From Agarophyton chilense (taxonomy: Eukaryota; Rhodophyta; Florideophyceae; Gracilariales; Gracilariaceae), in the NCBI GenBank assembly GCA_030374765.1, contig JARGXX010000001.1, positions 186,001 to 250,000 of the forward strand: 64,000 nucleotides of DNA, given 5' to 3'. Positions 56,280 to 64,000 of this stretch are shown one piece after another. The notes beneath the pieces are model-generated. The model was not told the origin of the DNA, made no database searches, and saw nothing but the letters and a program-made list of their open reading frames with translations. The position numbers and the translations under genes were made by a program. How positions within the stretch are numbered: the stretch's first letter is position 1; the number at the start of each line of letters is the position of its first letter.

Positions 56280-57000
56280 ATTTTAAGATTGTAGGATGGT
56301 GATGGAGCCTCTCCAGACCTGTATGAATGAGTCGGAGTGTAAGCCTGATGCAGGCCGGTGCGACAAGCAAGGAGTTAAAATATGAAGCGACTTGGTCGAC
56401 AGAGTAACTGGTTCTCATGTGTAGGAACGCTCTTTTAATGGGACGGAGTGTGGCTAAAGAGATGTAGCGTACGCCACCAACTACACTTTGAATAGCACCC
56501 AAAGTAGACACAATCATTGTAGGTAGCGTTCCAACCCGAGACACAGTAGACACCTACGATCAGTATTTAGGACTGCTCTAAGTTACATCTCAGTAACCGA
56601 AGGCATCGAACCCACTACACTACAACTTTGCTATTTCGTTAACGCCAACCACTGCGGCTTCATCACAAGAGGTCTATCGGTGAGGAAGGCCAGCGAACCG
56701 GTAAGGCTTGCAAGCCAACGCAGTAATAAGAGGCAATACCTTTACAGGGACGAAAACGTGCGAAAATGACAAGTAGTACATGCGACGGGACATAATTCTC
56801 TTATAGACGCGGGTTGATAGGTCTTCTGTGTATGATGCAGCATAACATCTAAAGAGAGAATTACAACCCAAAAATGGAAAAGACTCAGTCCAAAAAATAG
56901 CAGCCGGAAAGGTTTACTCAAGCTCAGGGCGAGGTCACAAGGCCTATACGCAGTTGTAGGTCTCGTAATGCGTACAGTGTTCCAGAATTTCTGGAGCACA
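56280..57000. repeat. Third copy of the 29.8-30.6 kb repeat family
   Basis: 56299-56420 matches 29808-29930 at roughly two bases in three. CCCACTACACTACA (56615) matches the LTR end CTCACTATACTACA (30500). AAGTAGTACATGC (56778) matches 30620. The middle is shorter than in the 30-kb copy. Lying upstream of the Element 3 gag, it could be that element's 5' LTR region. Confidence 0.4.
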
Positions 57001-57584
57001 CGTTTATCGAGTGCAAGCAGGATCTGCACTCTGTATTTCACCGCTGGCTTCGAAAGCCATAATGGTGCATTAAAGAAAATAATGTAATTGTTATATTTTT
57101 ATTGGTTATTGTGCTGCTTTAAACGCTGTTAACAGCGATTAGAGTAACCTAGAAGCACATAATAGTAGCTATTGAGTATTGATGCGTTTTAGCTCCGTTT
57201 TGAAGGTTCTCGGTCTCCATAAAAAGGGCTCTGATATCTTCTAGTTCTCTCTTGGACGACTTCAACAATCGCGACCCTAAAACATTATTTTAATTTGGCT
57301 TCCAGCCCTTCAACTTTATCAATAGGTGAGGCGTTTACCGCCTGAGGTCCAGTGAGGCGATTGCCGTTGGAAGCACCCCCTGTCGGCCCACCGCACCGGT
57401 TGAAGCACTCTCGGCGTGGACGGGAGAAAGTCTGCGTGTACCAATTATACTGGGTCTGTCTAGAAAGCCCCCAAAGAGTGAAAAGCCTGTGACGTTCGTA
57501 AAGACTTGGGGGCGATCTGGGATTTAGTACTAAACGAGAAGCTGCCGCATCCCAGTGCGCAGCATGAGTGGACAAAATATGGCC
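57001..57584. other. Intergenic with one unassigned frame
   Basis: A 96-codon minus frame at 57285-57575 is locally G+C-richer and ends in a charged helix (DKVEGLEAKL). The frame continues past a TAA with ESSKRELEDIRALF-type sequence. Not recognised. Confidence 0.3.
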
Positions 57585-57700
57585 GTAATTTGGCCGTACT
57601 TAGACCTTAATTTTATTTAAATTTTCCGGCTAAAAACAGGCCAAAAAATGGCCTGAAATATGCCTTTTAACGTATGCCAAAATATGGCCGACTATTGTAG
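57585..57700. repeat. Cluster of short GGCC-containing motifs
   Basis: ATGGCC, TTGGCC, AGGCC, ATGGCC, ATGCC, ATGCC and ATGGCC occur within about 110 bases, spaced by A/T runs (for example AAAATATGGCCG twice). It resembles the subterminal transposase-binding repeats of CACTA elements and lies about 1 kb left of the divergent CACTA-type gene pair. Confidence 0.4.
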
Positions 57701-58633
57701 GACGAACACTGCACCAACTATGGACGAGAATTAGAACACGTCAGCATACCTCATGAGTCCGAGATCATACGCAAAAAGGGCGTAATAGGACTATATTGAG
57801 CCGAAACACGGCTGGAAAATTGGGTGAACCAAGTCCATTCTCAGTTCCGATCTGGTTCGAAATAAGAACCCTTCTCCACAATCAAGACAAATGATTGTTG
57901 GATATGGACGCTTGTTTCTTTCAGTTTCGGGCAGATAGAACACCGAATTGTGACCTTATCAGGTCCATTAACTCTCCAATACAACACATATTTCACACCA
58001 TTTAGGTTCTAGTTCTGGACATAGTTTACTCGTAAAATCCACCGAGAGGGGCCTTCTCGAGTCCCACTTCTTATGAAGATGATAGTCTCCAAGCTCTCCC
58101 ATACAAAGATGGAATTTCCCTCACTTAGACTTACTTAGACGAAAAAACTACTTTGTATGATCAAAACTGTATCGCATCTAGAACTCACACTTGATGCAAG
58201 TCAAGCAATGAACAACTACAACCATTTCGTACACCAAGAACCGCCTCATCCAGATTTCAAATCGTACCGTTCGCCCAATCTATGGTGATACATACGAACT
58301 TCATGGTAACACAAAGTTAATCGGGAGTCCTGACACATTGAAATCAAAAGAACGATAGTTGGTTAGTCTGGTGAGGCATATGAGGTTTTAATCATGGTTG
58401 CAAACGGGAGGAACTCACTGTACGTAATCCGTGGTTGGCGATAGCACCATAAACGTTATGTTGAATATGCTTCGCAATAGAGTAATTTTGAACATGATAT
58501 CGTTTGCGAAAGGTTAGGGACCTGGAGCAGTTAGAGGTGTTAGCCAGGAGAGCCCGCATAAATCAATGAAGGCGAGTGTACTTACAATAGGAAACATGTC
58601 ATTAGCAACACGACAGGACTATCACAAAGTCTC
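57701..58633. other. Intergenic, left flank of the 463-residue gene
   Basis: No supported gene. A CACTG at 57713 was considered as a terminal-repeat end, but its partner would be off the window. Confidence 0.3.
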
Positions 58634-60025
58634 TCACGGCTTCATGGAGCGAGGGGCGCGGAATCGAGAAACAGCTGCCTTCGAATTTCTAATACGAGAG
58701 CTCTGACGTGCTTCTCTGTGGCGTGCAACCCAAGTTTCCTCTGCCCCGTGAAGCACAGTTGAGTCAGACTCATCTTCAGATGTTTCGCTTTCATGTAGCT
58801 TCTGCATGGTCCTGGATTTGGAGATGCCTTTTCTGCATGCCCTTCCCTTCACTCCTTTCCGTGTAGTCTTACGCTGCCGCTGCTGTTTTTGTGGCGCTTG
58901 AGAGTGATACTCATCATGTTGGTCTTTGTTGTCATCATCGAATTCACCCGAATTGTTGGACAATGTGGAAATTTGGTTGAAGGGGCGCTTGTTCGAGGCC
59001 CTCTCGGTCACAGCAGCCTGCAACTGGTTACTGTTCTGCTCGTTGCGATAGGGCTCACCGCTCTGATTGTGAATACTATGTTGATCGGGTTGCGGAGGAT
59101 GGCCACTAATGTCTCTTGGATAGCACCTAGTAGACGAACCGGCGTTACTAATTGAATGCAGTGCAGAGTGGCCGTGGCGTTGAAGTACTTGATCGTCATC
59201 TGGAAGAGGTCCAACTTGTGCAGACCTGTCATTGCCCCTTGCAGTGCGCTTTCGCGAACGTTGATTCTGGTTTCGTCGTTGAGTTTGGCTAGAGCGGCAT
59301 CTCCCACCGTCAGACCTGTAATTCATTCGCATCGCACCACCTTGCACATGCTCCCCTGACCGGACATGCATAGAGAGAACACGAGACACAACGGGAGACA
59401 CAACGGGAGACACAACGGGCTTGGGGCCGTTCTGCTCAGGTGCATGTGCACTCAAGTCGTTCTGGATTCCGCCAAGATCAGTGCACAATAAACGTCTCCT
59501 GGCTGCCTTTTTCGAAGCTTCGATCAAAGCCTTCTTATCGCGTTGCATGGATTCCTTGATAAACTCCGTCGCCAGCCAGCAGTTCTGAGCCGCTCCGAGA
59601 ACTGGAAATGCATCCACAATCTTCCGCTTGAGATGCGTCAGTTGAGTGGCATACTCGATTTTCACAGAAGTGAATGTCCTTTCTCCGCGCCTTAATGACA
59701 TCCTCTGATACAGAAACTGCCTGATGACGTCCTTTACTGCGTTTGCCATCTCTGCATACACAGGATAGTTTTCATTCGATGGAGCCGAAGTTCCCATCTG
59801 CTCCCGGTACAGACGGTTAAAAACTAAGCGCGCTGAAAGAACGGTGCCGGTGGGAACGCCAGGCCTATCTGATACCTTCATTCTCCGTTTATAGGCCGCT
59901 GTTGGAATGCCGATAGTGTTTGGGAGAACTATATGACCCCCCGACCGGCTGTCGATGATGCTTTCCTGCTGCATCGACGACTGATTGTAATCTGCAGTGA
60001 CTGGGTTAATAACTCGAGACCCCAT
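58634..60025 (-). CDS. Basic, low-complexity protein of 463 residues, possible transposon partner gene
   Basis: ATG at 60025 (MGSRVINPVTADYNQ), TGA stop. Residues 1-175 look folded (TGTVLSARLVFNRLYREQM, YAEMANAVKDVIRQFLYQRM, AAQNCWLATEFIKESMQRD). The rest is rich in Gln, Asn, Arg and Ser, with a PVVS triple repeat and a basic run typical of nuclear localisation (RKTTRKGVKGRACRKG). It is divergent from the TNP2-type transposase, with 638 bp between the starts. CACTA elements often carry a second DNA-binding gene beside the transposase, so it may play that part. I do not recognise the family, and a host gene is possible. Confidence 0.7.
   Translation of the reverse strand: MGSRVINPVTADYNQSSMQQESIIDSRSGGHIVLPNTIGIPTAAYKRRMKVSDRPGVPTGTVLSARLVFNRLYREQMGTSAPSNENYPVYAEMANAVKDVIRQFLYQRMSLRRGERTFTSVKIEYATQLTHLKRKIVDAFPVLGAAQNCWLATEFIKESMQRDKKALIEASKKAARRRLLCTDLGGIQNDLSAHAPEQNGPKPVVSPVVSPVVSRVLSMHVRSGEHVQGGAMRMNYRSDGGRCRSSQTQRRNQNQRSRKRTARGNDRSAQVGPLPDDDQVLQRHGHSALHSISNAGSSTRCYPRDISGHPPQPDQHSIHNQSGEPYRNEQNSNQLQAAVTERASNKRPFNQISTLSNNSGEFDDDNKDQHDEYHSQAPQKQQRQRKTTRKGVKGRACRKGISKSRTMQKLHESETSEDESDSTVLHGAEETWVARHREARQSSRIRNSKAAVSRFRAPRSMKP
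59385..59420 (-). repeat. Three 12-bp units within the 463-residue gene
   Basis: GACACAACGGGA three times (last base C in the third), coding the Pro-Val-Val-Ser repeats. Confidence 0.92.
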
Positions 60026-60663
60026 GATGCATGAACAAACCTAAGTCATTGAAAACGCAGAGCAAACGAAATATATGCATGAAAGTTAGCAGAAGATGAA
60101 GCACTCTCATCAATGTAAACGTGAACTAGGCAGTACTTACAATGCGTTAACCGTACGTTGGTACGCTGCCGTCGCTTTCGTTCGAAGAAGTCGAAAGAAC
60201 GAATACGGTACGCGGTGCACGGGAACGGAAATGAACGAGATGGGGAATTGGATGTGGACCGGAGCGACGGGAAAGAGACAGAAGGGATGAAATGGAGCCT
60301 GGAAGGGGAAGACTCGGGAGGTGAAGCTCGACGAAATGTTTGAGGGGGAACTTATATGGAAGTCGCATCGAAAGAAAACAAGCGGACTTCAAACGAAAGC
60401 GCCAGCAAGCTTTCGGGTGAACCTTCTCCATTTGCCAAAAAGTTGGTCACAAAATGCCCTTTCTACATTCGGCCACAAATTTGATAAACTTTGACCCTTG
60501 AACCTGCCCGGAGAGGTAGAGGGAGCTAGGACTATACGCCGGATCTGCGTTAGCCATCAATATTCAAATTCTGAACTCCATGATAACGCGGCTACCTCGT
60601 TTTAGCATCATCGTTCAATACTGAGTTCCTCCTTCTCAAAATATCCTTCTCTGCAGCTCCAGA
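60026..60663. other. Shared divergent promoter region
   Basis: Lies between the two divergent starts. Near 60434 TTGCCAAAAAGTTGGTCACA and TTCGGCCACAAA recall the GGCC motifs at 57.6 kb. Open frames on both strands here look like chance. Confidence 0.4.
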
Positions 60664-63600
60664 ATGAACATGTCCACGTCCTTCTTTCAATCTAGAAAGC
60701 GTAAGGGGAGATGGCAAATGCGTGGCAAACGATGGGAACCCCCAGCACCCGTCTCTCAAGAAAGCTCCGAACAATATACAAGGCTTCCCGAGCAAGCCCC
60801 TTGCAGAAAAAGAAGGTGCAGATGGGAGCTCGAGCCCGAGCAGAAATTGCTGAATGATGAGCAATCTATTTCTCCACTTCAAACGCAGAAAGATTTGAGC
60901 GAAATGGAGGAGAGCTCCGATGTGAGGGGATTTGATCTTGGTAGAGAGGAGGATTCACCCCTTCATGTGCCCATCGTGAATCCTCAAAACAGTTTCCATA
61001 ATCTTCCCGTGGATGCGAAAAATGAGGATGCGCAACTTTCGTTGTTGCAACATGGCGCTATCAGTCCTTTGGATGCGTATGCTTTCGATATAGACAGACA
61101 GAGCTCTGCCTTCTATGAATCCGATGATGGCCAAATGTCCGGAAGTGCCGAAGATTCTGACCCTCAACAGGCTTCCCAACTTTCCCTTTCCTCAGATGCC
61201 ATTGCTGGTTTAGAAACGAGGAATACAGGTGTACAAAGCGCTGATGAGTTCAGAAGGCTTGGAGCCTTTCTCTATACTGCTGAACTATCAGGTATATCTC
61301 AGAGAACATTAGAAAAGCTTCTCACTGTTGCCCCAATCAACGCCATGGTTTCATACCGTACAATGCTTTCGTTCGCTGTTCGCAACTCCCTCGCGACGGA
61401 ATCATATGTGCAGATGTGCAGGGAGGGTCATACTGCTTCCGCCGGCAGGCTGAGAAACACAGTTAAATGTCCTGCCTGTGAAAATACTATCAAAGGAATT
61501 GGAAGTGCAAAGTTCTGGTACTTGAGACCGACAGTTGCAATCAAGGCACTATGCCGAGTTCGTGACTCGTTCCAAGAACTTATTGAAGGATGCAAGCGAG
61601 CCAAAGATGCTTGCATGGAATCAATAAATGTTGCCGAGGACCAAGATTTCCATCATGGTAATATGTTTCAAAGAAAATTCTCCAGCTGCATGCAGCAGTG
61701 GGATGAAGAATCAGATGTGCTGCATTTGTTTCTCACATTCTCCACAGATGGTTTTGAGTGCGCAAAGAACAGAAAGGGGCAACCAATATCTTCTTGGCCC
61801 CTCGTTTGCACAGTGTTGAACTTCAGCGTAGAGGAACGATCGAGAGCAAATAACACCCTCATCCTCGCCGTTGTACCTGGCTCTCATATATCCCAGTACT
61901 TTGACACATTCATGTCTGAAATTGTGAAAGACTTTCGCCAGCTACAGAAAGGTGTCCAGGTTGTCTGCCATGATAAGCGTATCCGACTTGTCCGAGCACA
62001 CGTCCTTTTCTTCACGGCTGACTGGCCTGCAGCTTCAAAACTGCTGGGGTACGTTGGACACACCGGTACAGTGTTTTGTAGATTCTGCCTCAAGCAAAAG
62101 ACGTACATACCCGAGTGTAACAGCTCTTACGTTGTTCCTCATATTTCATCTGGCCTTGTGAAAGCTGTGTTGGAAAAGAGGAGAGGGCGTAAAATTGTCT
62201 ACAAAGTTGGGGACATTATCAACATCGAATGCGGCTCGGCTCGCCACGAATGCGATATCATTTCCACGTGGGGCAAGCTCAAACGACTCGGCGATGATGC
62301 TGCTGCCGGAATGAATGAAATTGCACGAAAAACCGGCATCAAACGCGATTCTTGTTTTCGAAAGCTTTCGATGGACTTCAAGTACTCTTTTCCATACGAC
62401 GTGATGCATCTGGTACTCTTGGGCTGGAGTAAACATTTGCTGAAGCTTCTCTGCGGATTTCACGCTCGCCATGAGAAGATGGAAACGACTCCGAGCTACT
62501 GTATACCAAGGAACACACTCCACAAGATAGATAGTAACATGGATCGATGTTCAGGAGGAATTCCTGTTTCATGGGGGAGGCCACCGTTGGCTCTCCGTGA
62601 CATAGAAAGATATAAGGCCGAGGACTTCAAACGTCAGTTAGAAATATACCTCGTTCCATTTCTGCATCGTGAAGGAGTTGAGGGGAAAATATTAACTATA
62701 TGTAGGCTGACGTCGAGGCTGATATCAATATGCTTCCAATATCAGTGTGTGGATGGTAAAGTTGAAGAGTTAAAGAATGTTGTGGAGGAGCTGTACGCAA
62801 GGTTCGTCGATTTGTTCTACAGAAAACCTTCAGATGCGTACTGCTTCACACCTACAACTCATGCAGTATTGCACCTTCCAGACCTTTTGAAACAGTGTGG
62901 TCCTCTTCCAACGACATCTCAGTTTCTTATCGAGCGACTTCTTGGGGACATGGGAAGGCGAATGACCTCCAAGACAAATGTATACTCTCACTTGTTCCAT
63001 AAGAACCATAGACTATTCGCCCTTCGGATTATGAACAATGGACTTGCTCCGCGAGTCGTCGAAGAGAAAACTCTGAGACTCACGAGCGAAACAAGTGATC
63101 AGGACTCTGAATCATCAGGCGAAGGGAAAAGTACACGTTATACCAGTACAGGCGTCGAGTGTCATGGAACTGGAATCGAGAGCGAGGTATGCGGAGAAAA
63201 AAGAAGTTCTATATCAAGGTTCATGAGGCAGAACGTCTCCAATGGCGTCCAAAGCTATAGAATCACTTCTCTCAAACAGTACCAGTGGGCTACAATCTTC
63301 AAAAGTAATCAACAATTTTCCATTGAAACCAAGGAGTGGTACACGAAACGATGCAAGTCCACACGTGGAGCGCGTCAAAAGCATTGCATCGCGGGAGAGT
63401 TTTTGAGGGTTGACGAAGCACAGATCGATGCTGATTCTCATTCTGGAGTATCCCATACGACATCACTTCGAAAGACGAGAGATCTGTACTATGGTGAGGT
63501 ACAACGGATATTCGAGGCCTGCATCGAAATAAATAGACAAGATGGGAAGCGAGTGCTCATGTTAGCTCTTTTTCAGATCAAGTGGCAGTATGGGTGTGTG

Positions 63601-63798
63601 CATGAGGAACAACTAGATCTTGTGTACACGAGGGATAGAAGGCGTTCGGAGGTTTCCATTGAGACAAGTGAATGTATTCAACGCCTTGTCGGAGTACTTG
63701 ACATATCTGGAAGGCGATATTTTGTTGACAAGTTTAGAAACAAGAGAATAAGCCGCGGTGACCTCCAAATTCCGGGCGCCCTTGCCGTGCGGGTATAG
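60664..63798 (+). CDS. TNP2/CACTA-type DDE transposase, 1044 residues, intact
   Basis: One uninterrupted frame, ATG 60664 to TAG. Residues 1-190 are acidic and disordered after a basic start (SRKRKGRWQMRGKRW). A helical domain precedes a CPAC pair near residue 269. The TNP2 core follows: Asp362 in FSTDGFECAKNRKGQPISSW, a WPLVCTVLNF..EERS strand, Asp453 in FFTADWPAASKLLGYVGHTG with CRFC close behind, the conserved YDVMHLVLLGWSKHLLKLL near 580, and Glu757 in QFLIERLLGDMGRRM. The C-terminal part (LYYGEVQRIFEACI, near 950) is the usual TNP2 tail. Length and motif order fit CACTA/EnSpm transposases, which cut and paste through CACT(A/G) ends. An intact frame suggests recent activity or domestication. 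Confidence 0.9.
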   Translation: MNMSTSFFQSRKRKGRWQMRGKRWEPPAPVSQESSEQYTRLPEQAPCRKRRCRWELEPEQKLLNDEQSISPLQTQKDLSEMEESSDVRGFDLGREEDSPLHVPIVNPQNSFHNLPVDAKNEDAQLSLLQHGAISPLDAYAFDIDRQSSAFYESDDGQMSGSAEDSDPQQASQLSLSSDAIAGLETRNTGVQSADEFRRLGAFLYTAELSGISQRTLEKLLTVAPINAMVSYRTMLSFAVRNSLATESYVQMCREGHTASAGRLRNTVKCPACENTIKGIGSAKFWYLRPTVAIKALCRVRDSFQELIEGCKRAKDACMESINVAEDQDFHHGNMFQRKFSSCMQQWDEESDVLHLFLTFSTDGFECAKNRKGQPISSWPLVCTVLNFSVEERSRANNTLILAVVPGSHISQYFDTFMSEIVKDFRQLQKGVQVVCHDKRIRLVRAHVLFFTADWPAASKLLGYVGHTGTVFCRFCLKQKTYIPECNSSYVVPHISSGLVKAVLEKRRGRKIVYKVGDIINIECGSARHECDIISTWGKLKRLGDDAAAGMNEIARKTGIKRDSCFRKLSMDFKYSFPYDVMHLVLLGWSKHLLKLLCGFHARHEKMETTPSYCIPRNTLHKIDSNMDRCSGGIPVSWGRPPLALRDIERYKAEDFKRQLEIYLVPFLHREGVEGKILTICRLTSRLISICFQYQCVDGKVEELKNVVEELYARFVDLFYRKPSDAYCFTPTTHAVLHLPDLLKQCGPLPTTSQFLIERLLGDMGRRMTSKTNVYSHLFHKNHRLFALRIMNNGLAPRVVEEKTLRLTSETSDQDSESSGEGKSTRYTSTGVECHGTGIESEVCGEKRSSISRFMRQNVSNGVQSYRITSLKQYQWATIFKSNQQFSIETKEWYTKRCKSTRGARQKHCIAGEFLRVDEAQIDADSHSGVSHTTSLRKTRDLYYGEVQRIFEACIEINRQDGKRVLMLALFQIKWQYGCVHEEQLDLVYTRDRRRSEVSIETSECIQRLVGVLDISGRRYFVDKFRNKRISRGDLQIPGALAVRV

Positions 63799-64000
63799 TG
63801 GACGACGTTCTTTCGTTCTCGAAGCATGGATCGCAAATGACGAAGACGCCATCTGTGTTAGCGCATAATGTGTTAAGATCGGGATGTGTATAGACGTAGG
63901 GTAGCAAATTATCTATCACCGCTTTCTCCGTGTATTTCAGTTGCCCAAGGACATAAGTGACTGTATGTATCCTTGAACCCGCACCCGTCGCACCGTGGCC
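63799..64000. other. 3' flank of the transposase, window end
   Basis: Only short chance frames. No CACTA terminal repeat is visible, so the right end of the element, if there is one, is off the window. Confidence 0.4.

Noticed and set aside
57713-57730. CACTGCACCAAC as the left CACTA terminal repeat
   Set aside because: The inverted partner would be off the window and the GGCC array lies on the outer side, which is the wrong way round.
1-64000. CRISPR arrays, bacterial operons, ribosome binding sites
   Set aside because: None seen. PRP18, gamma-tubulin complex, chromovirus and CACTA genes make this eukaryotic nuclear DNA.

Overview
This looks like a repeat-dense, gene-poor stretch of a eukaryotic nuclear genome. 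The only clearly intact cellular gene is a single-exon PRP18 splicing factor at 22.6-23.5 kb. The rest is mostly layered transposable elements plus dead host genes. The organism cannot be named from sequence alone. Intronless genes sitting in a sea of chromoviruses, copia-like fossils, Tc1 copies, a tyrosine-recombinase element and a CACTA-type transposase would fit a multicellular red alga. That is a weak inference, and a fungus or stramenopile is not excluded.

Layout. 1-2.4 kb: a degraded chromovirus-like gag on the minus strand with its primer-binding site and probable LTR, cut by the window edge. 3.1-14.7 kb: an old retroelement gag/protease remnant on the plus strand, split by a Ty3/gypsy chromovirus (Element 1, 3634-12597) flanked by a perfect 5-bp duplication CGACC. 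15.2-16.3 kb: a truncated Tc1-type transposon. 16.4-19.8 kb: two dead host genes, a secreted Spondin_N protein and a gamma-tubulin-complex (GCP2-type) protein, with an unidentified coiled-coil remnant between them. 22.6-23.5 kb: PRP18. 24.5-36.3 kb: low-complexity intergenic DNA with fossils of copia integrase, two chromodomains, a complete but dead Tc1 element and a repeated LTR-like family. 36.3-49.4 kb: a second chromovirus of the same family (Element 2), itself carrying a 2.9-kb Crypton-like tyrosine-recombinase insertion flanked by AAATG. 50-55.5 kb: a very old minus-strand gypsy element recognisable by gag, RT and integrase motifs. 58.6-63.8 kb: a divergent gene pair, a 463-residue basic protein and an intact 1044-residue TNP2/CACTA transposase.

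The two chromoviruses are close relatives. They carry LTRs, a TGG-initiated primer-binding site, gag, retropepsin, RT, RNase H, integrase, a chromodomain and a polypurine tract. Two features stand out. Between the chromodomain and the polypurine tract lies a long antisense reading frame (about 695 codons in Element 2, internally deleted in Element 1) whose translation stays similar between copies. All four LTRs carry, in antisense, a perfect or near-perfect tRNA A-box and B-box only six bases apart, as if a tRNA had lost its anticodon arm. The copies also share several in-frame TAA codons and frameshifts, so the defects predate their insertion and the family was probably mobilised in trans. 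The standard genetic code is supported, because the three intact genes end in TAA, TAG and TGA.
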